This document shows, in pieces, positions 61,277 to 64,000 of a stretch of 64,000 bases of DNA. Within the stretch, counting starts at the first letter, position 1. Every line of letters starts with the position of its first letter. This DNA is from Schizochytrium sp. TIO01 (Eukaryota > Sar > Bigyra > Thraustochytrida > Thraustochytriidae). Location: the NCBI GenBank assembly GCA_004764695.1, contig SMSO01000008.1:657001-721000 (forward strand). The letters run 5' to 3'. The position numbers and the translations under genes are program-made. The notes under the pieces were generated by a model. The model did no database searches, had not been told where the DNA came from, and saw only the letters and a program-made list of their open reading frames with translations.

Positions 61277-62893
61277 ATGGCGGACTCGAACAAGGGCGCC
61301 AAGGGCGCCAAGCACCAGAAGAAGAAGGAGACCAAGCTCGGTCTCTCCGTGCGCAAGGAGGATGACTTCAGCGAGTGGTACACGCAGGTGATCACCAAGT
61401 CTGAGATGATTGAGTACTACAACATCAGCGGATGCTACATTCTGCGTCCGTGGTCGTTCAAGATCTGGGAGCAGATCCAGGGCTTTTTCGACGGCGGCAT
61501 TAAGCAGCTTGGCGTGGAGCCCTGCTACTTCCCCATGTTCGTCTCCAAGCGTAACCTCTCTGTTGAGGAGGACCACATCGAGGATTTCGCGCCTGAAGTC
61601 GCATGGGTCACCCGCTCCGGAGATACCGACCTCGAGGAGCCCATCGCTATTCGCCCCACCAGCGAGACCATTATGTACCCCGCTTTCGCAAAGTGGATCC
61701 GAAGCCACCGTGACTTGCCGCTTCAGTTGAACCAGTGGACAAGCGTGGTGCGCTGGGAGTTCAAGAACCCCACTCCGTTTTTGAGAACCCGTGAGTTCTT
61801 GTGGCAGGAAGGTCACTCGGCTTTTGCGACCAAGGAAGAGGCCGACAAGGAGGTTATTGACATTTTGGATCTCTACGCACGCGTGTACGAGGAGCTCCTG
61901 GCTGTGCCAGTGATTAAGGGTCGCAAGAGTGCGAAGGAAAAGTTCCCGGGAGGAGACTTCACCACCACCATTGAGGCTTTCATCCCATGCGCTGGCAGAG
62001 CCATCCAGGCAGCGACCTCGCACTCTCTGGGACAGAACTTCTCCAAGATGTTCAAGATTAAGTTCTCCTCGGATGAGGACAAGAGTGCTGATGCTGAGCC
62101 AAACTACGCATGGCAGAACTCATGGGGACTGACCACCAGATCCATTGGTGTCGCAGTGCTTGTGCACGGCGATAACCAAGGACTCGTGCTTCCCCCGCGC
62201 GTGGCTCCTATCCAGGTCGTCGGAATTCCCATTTACGTTCGTGATGGTGCCCAACGTGACGTCATGGATGAGACCCTCCGCAAGATCCTCGATGAGGTTG
62301 CAAAGGCAGGAGTTCGTGTCAAGCTTGATGACCGCAGCGACAAGAACCCTGGCTGGAAATACAACTACTACGAGCAGCGTGGTGTGCCGCTCCGTGTCGA
62401 GATTGGCTCTCGCGACCTCGAGGAGGGCAAGTGTGTCCTCGTGCGTCGTGACGATGGCTCTCGCGAGGACTGCAGCTTGGACAAGGCTGCTGCTCGCTGT
62501 GTGGAGCTTATGGACCAAATTCAGGCCGACATGCTCGACCGTGCTCGCCGCGAGCGCGACAGCAGGCTCTCGGTGGTGTGGACCTGGGAAGAGTTTGTCG
62601 AGGAGCTTATGGCTGGCAACCTTGTGCTCGCGCCTTGGTCTATGACTACCACCTCGGAGGAATGGGTCAAGGATGAGACCAAGCGCATCAGCGAAGAGCG
62701 CGCTGCCGCGGCTGGCCAGGGCGCTGACGAGGAGCAGGAGACCAACGAGCAGGGAGAGTCCAAGAAGCTCACTGGTGCTGCCAAGACCCTCTGCATTCCC
62801 TTTAACCAGCCGCCCATGCCTCCTGGCACCATGTGCTTTACTGGCTGTGGCGAGCCTGCCAAGGAGTGGTGCCTCTGGGGTCGCTCCTTTTAA
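61277..62893 (+). CDS. Prolyl-tRNA synthetase, eukaryotic/archaeal type
   Basis: Single exon, 538 residues. Charges tRNA-Pro with proline in the cytosol. The N-terminal ~20 residues are Lys-rich. The class II catalytic core has RPTSETIMYPAFAKWI, VVRWEFKNPTPFLRTREFLW with QEGHSAFA (motif 2 region), and GVAVLVHGDNQGLVLPPRVA (motif 3). The anticodon-binding domain begins near 300 (APIQVVGIPIYVRD). The C-terminal zinc-binding-like domain ends in CFTGCGEPAKEWCLWGRSF, where the family usually ends in Tyr and this one ends in Phe. No N-terminal GluRS fusion is present, unlike animals. GC-rich codon use marks a highly expressed gene. An antisense 259-codon frame over its 5' part is a composition artefact. 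Confidence 0.93.
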   Translation: MADSNKGAKGAKHQKKKETKLGLSVRKEDDFSEWYTQVITKSEMIEYYNISGCYILRPWSFKIWEQIQGFFDGGIKQLGVEPCYFPMFVSKRNLSVEEDHIEDFAPEVAWVTRSGDTDLEEPIAIRPTSETIMYPAFAKWIRSHRDLPLQLNQWTSVVRWEFKNPTPFLRTREFLWQEGHSAFATKEEADKEVIDILDLYARVYEELLAVPVIKGRKSAKEKFPGGDFTTTIEAFIPCAGRAIQAATSHSLGQNFSKMFKIKFSSDEDKSADAEPNYAWQNSWGLTTRSIGVAVLVHGDNQGLVLPPRVAPIQVVGIPIYVRDGAQRDVMDETLRKILDEVAKAGVRVKLDDRSDKNPGWKYNYYEQRGVPLRVEIGSRDLEEGKCVLVRRDDGSREDCSLDKAAARCVELMDQIQADMLDRARRERDSRLSVVWTWEEFVEELMAGNLVLAPWSMTTTSEEWVKDETKRISEERAAAAGQGADEEQETNEQGESKKLTGAAKTLCIPFNQPPMPPGTMCFTGCGEPAKEWCLWGRSF

Positions 62894-63878
62894 TCAACAT
62901 ACAAAGCTACGTATAACGCTTTGTCCCTCTATGAAGAGAGACTTTGATCAGCGAACTATTTTCCCCCTTGATTCTGTTTCTATGCATCCTTTCCCTTTCT
63001 TTTTCCTTTTCCTCTGTTGGTTTGGTTGCTTCTTTGATATCCTCCTGTGCTTATTATCATCTTCCCCATTCTGCGTCTTCTTTGATGTAGTAGCACGCCT
63101 CAGCACTTTTGGATTCCCGCTATCGTCAAATTTGGTACTCCTCATGTTTGTACCAAACACATTACCTTACATGTCCAGATCATCACAATTCACGAATACA
63201 AATTATTAGCATAATATAACACTTTCACCTCACATCGAGTACAATATAAAGCATGATATGATTCTTGCTTTTATGTATTTATGACAAACTCGCCCACCAA
63301 ATATGTTAGGTTTGAGTTCATGTTTTCTGGAATTATACATTTGGTATAAGCTCATCATAAGAACTATGACCATATTTACCACCTAACACATTGGGATCCT
63401 CTATTGATTTACGACATGAAGCCTTCGAGACAGATGGGCAAGATAGTATAGTTTTTCACTGCATAGCTTAATATTGCTTATTCTCTTATTTGGTTTGCTG
63501 ACTCTGAAAGCATATTCGAGAAATATATAAAACGATGTATGGCCTCTAAGAAAAAGGGGAGGGAGCGAAGGAGGGGAACTTCATAATGTCAAGTAGTACA
63601 CCGTCATTAGTAAATCGAGGTGGAAAAAAGAATCTTTAAATGTTCCTATATTCTCTTTTTTTATTAATAAAAACTAAGGACCATGAAATTAACTGAGAGT
63701 GCTGTGCGGAGATATAAGTCTTTTGATTTTTGTTCTTTGAGAGAGGATCATCACACCATTTCAGTGAATTCGCAACAGAGGAGAAAATCACAGCGCGCAA
63801 GGTAGAGTTTAGCACCAACATATCGTGCTGAATTTCTTTGAATAAGTGAAACGGAATACAGAGTTTAAACAACCCAAA
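62894..63878. other. 3' flank of ProRS, AT-rich, no gene
   Basis: AT-rich sequence with pyrimidine runs near the ProRS stop. No coding-like frame; the minus frame at 63636-63872 looks random. Confidence 0.5.
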
Positions 63879-64000
63879 TTAATTGGCCAAACGGCAGAGC
63901 TTTCCCAGGTTTTTGAGGAGTTTCTCATCATCCAGAGCCGAGTTGTTTCGCCTATTCTCGTGACGAAGCACGGAGCTTCTATGAGCGTCGAGATGGCTCA
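63879..64000 (-). CDS. Possible 3' end of a gene running off the right edge
   Basis: The minus strand is open from the window edge to a TAA at 63879-63881, about 40 codons. The fragment reads as charged and helical (includes NNSALDDEKLLKNLGKLCR) and is less AT-rich than the adjacent DNA. No family is recognisable from this length. It could be a chance frame. Confidence 0.3.
   Translation of the reverse strand, partial: SHLDAHRSSVLRHENRRNNSALDDEKLLKNLGKLCRLAN

Noticed and set aside
61244-62023. 259-codon minus-strand frame over the 5' part of ProRS
   Set aside because: Antisense to a clear conserved gene with GC-biased third positions; its protein is low-complexity Leu/Val and has no family character.

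Overview
This is a 64 kb piece of a eukaryotic nuclear genome. About a dozen well-supported protein genes, mostly single-exon and moderately GC-rich, sit in long AT-rich, microsatellite-laden intergenic DNA. The gene content (DENND6, ArfGAP, mevalonate kinase, CstF-77, IFT43, an FHA/Sfi1-repeat protein, cytosolic-type ProRS) points to a flagellated protist. My best guess is a heterotrophic stramenopile such as a thraustochytrid or labyrinthulid. That is inference from gene style, not proof. No tRNA, rRNA, CRISPR, virus or intact transposon was recognised.

Layout. 0.6-5.0 kb (-): a multi-exon leucine-rich-repeat gene in which nine consecutive exons are each exactly 84 bp and in the same phase, followed by C-terminal exons and an in-frame TGA with more open frame beyond it. 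5-11 kb: gene-poor DNA with microsatellites and a decayed coding relic. 11.1-14.1 kb (+): DENND6-like RabGEF. 14.7-15.2 kb: a frameshifted coding relic. 16.7-18.4 kb (+): three-exon mevalonate kinase. 19.2-20.6 kb (+): ArfGAP. 20.8-24.8 kb (-): RCC1-BTB-BTB protein with a C-terminal membrane anchor. 25.6-26.4 kb (+): IFT43. 28.2-30.4 kb (+): CstF-77. 31.3-32.6 kb (-): membrane-anchored or secreted beta-propeller. 36.3-43.0 kb (+): giant FHA/Sfi1-repeat/coiled-coil protein, whose stop overlaps the stop of a convergent CDF transporter (43.0-44.2 kb, -). 44.9-46.7 kb (-): short-chain dehydrogenase with long His-rich tandem repeats. 46.7-54 kb: gene desert with broken coding-like islands and simple repeats. 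54.0-56.2 kb (-): NhaC-type antiporter with an ectodomain. 56.2-61.3 kb: second desert. 61.3-62.9 kb (+): prolyl-tRNA synthetase. The right edge may carry the 3' end of another minus-strand gene.

How the genes relate. There is no operon logic; neighbours are mostly unrelated housekeeping genes. Two cilium/basal-body type genes occur (IFT43 and the FHA/Sfi1 protein). A CDF transporter lies next to the His-rich dehydrogenase, both on the minus strand, which is suggestive but unproven for metal biology. The most unusual items are the uniform LRR exon array, the FHA-Sfi1 fusion, the His-rich SDR, a recurrent GTAGGTA/TACCTAC motif in intergenic DNA, and the decayed coding islands. Several long frames open with TTG or GTG; for those I moved the start to the first sensible ATG.
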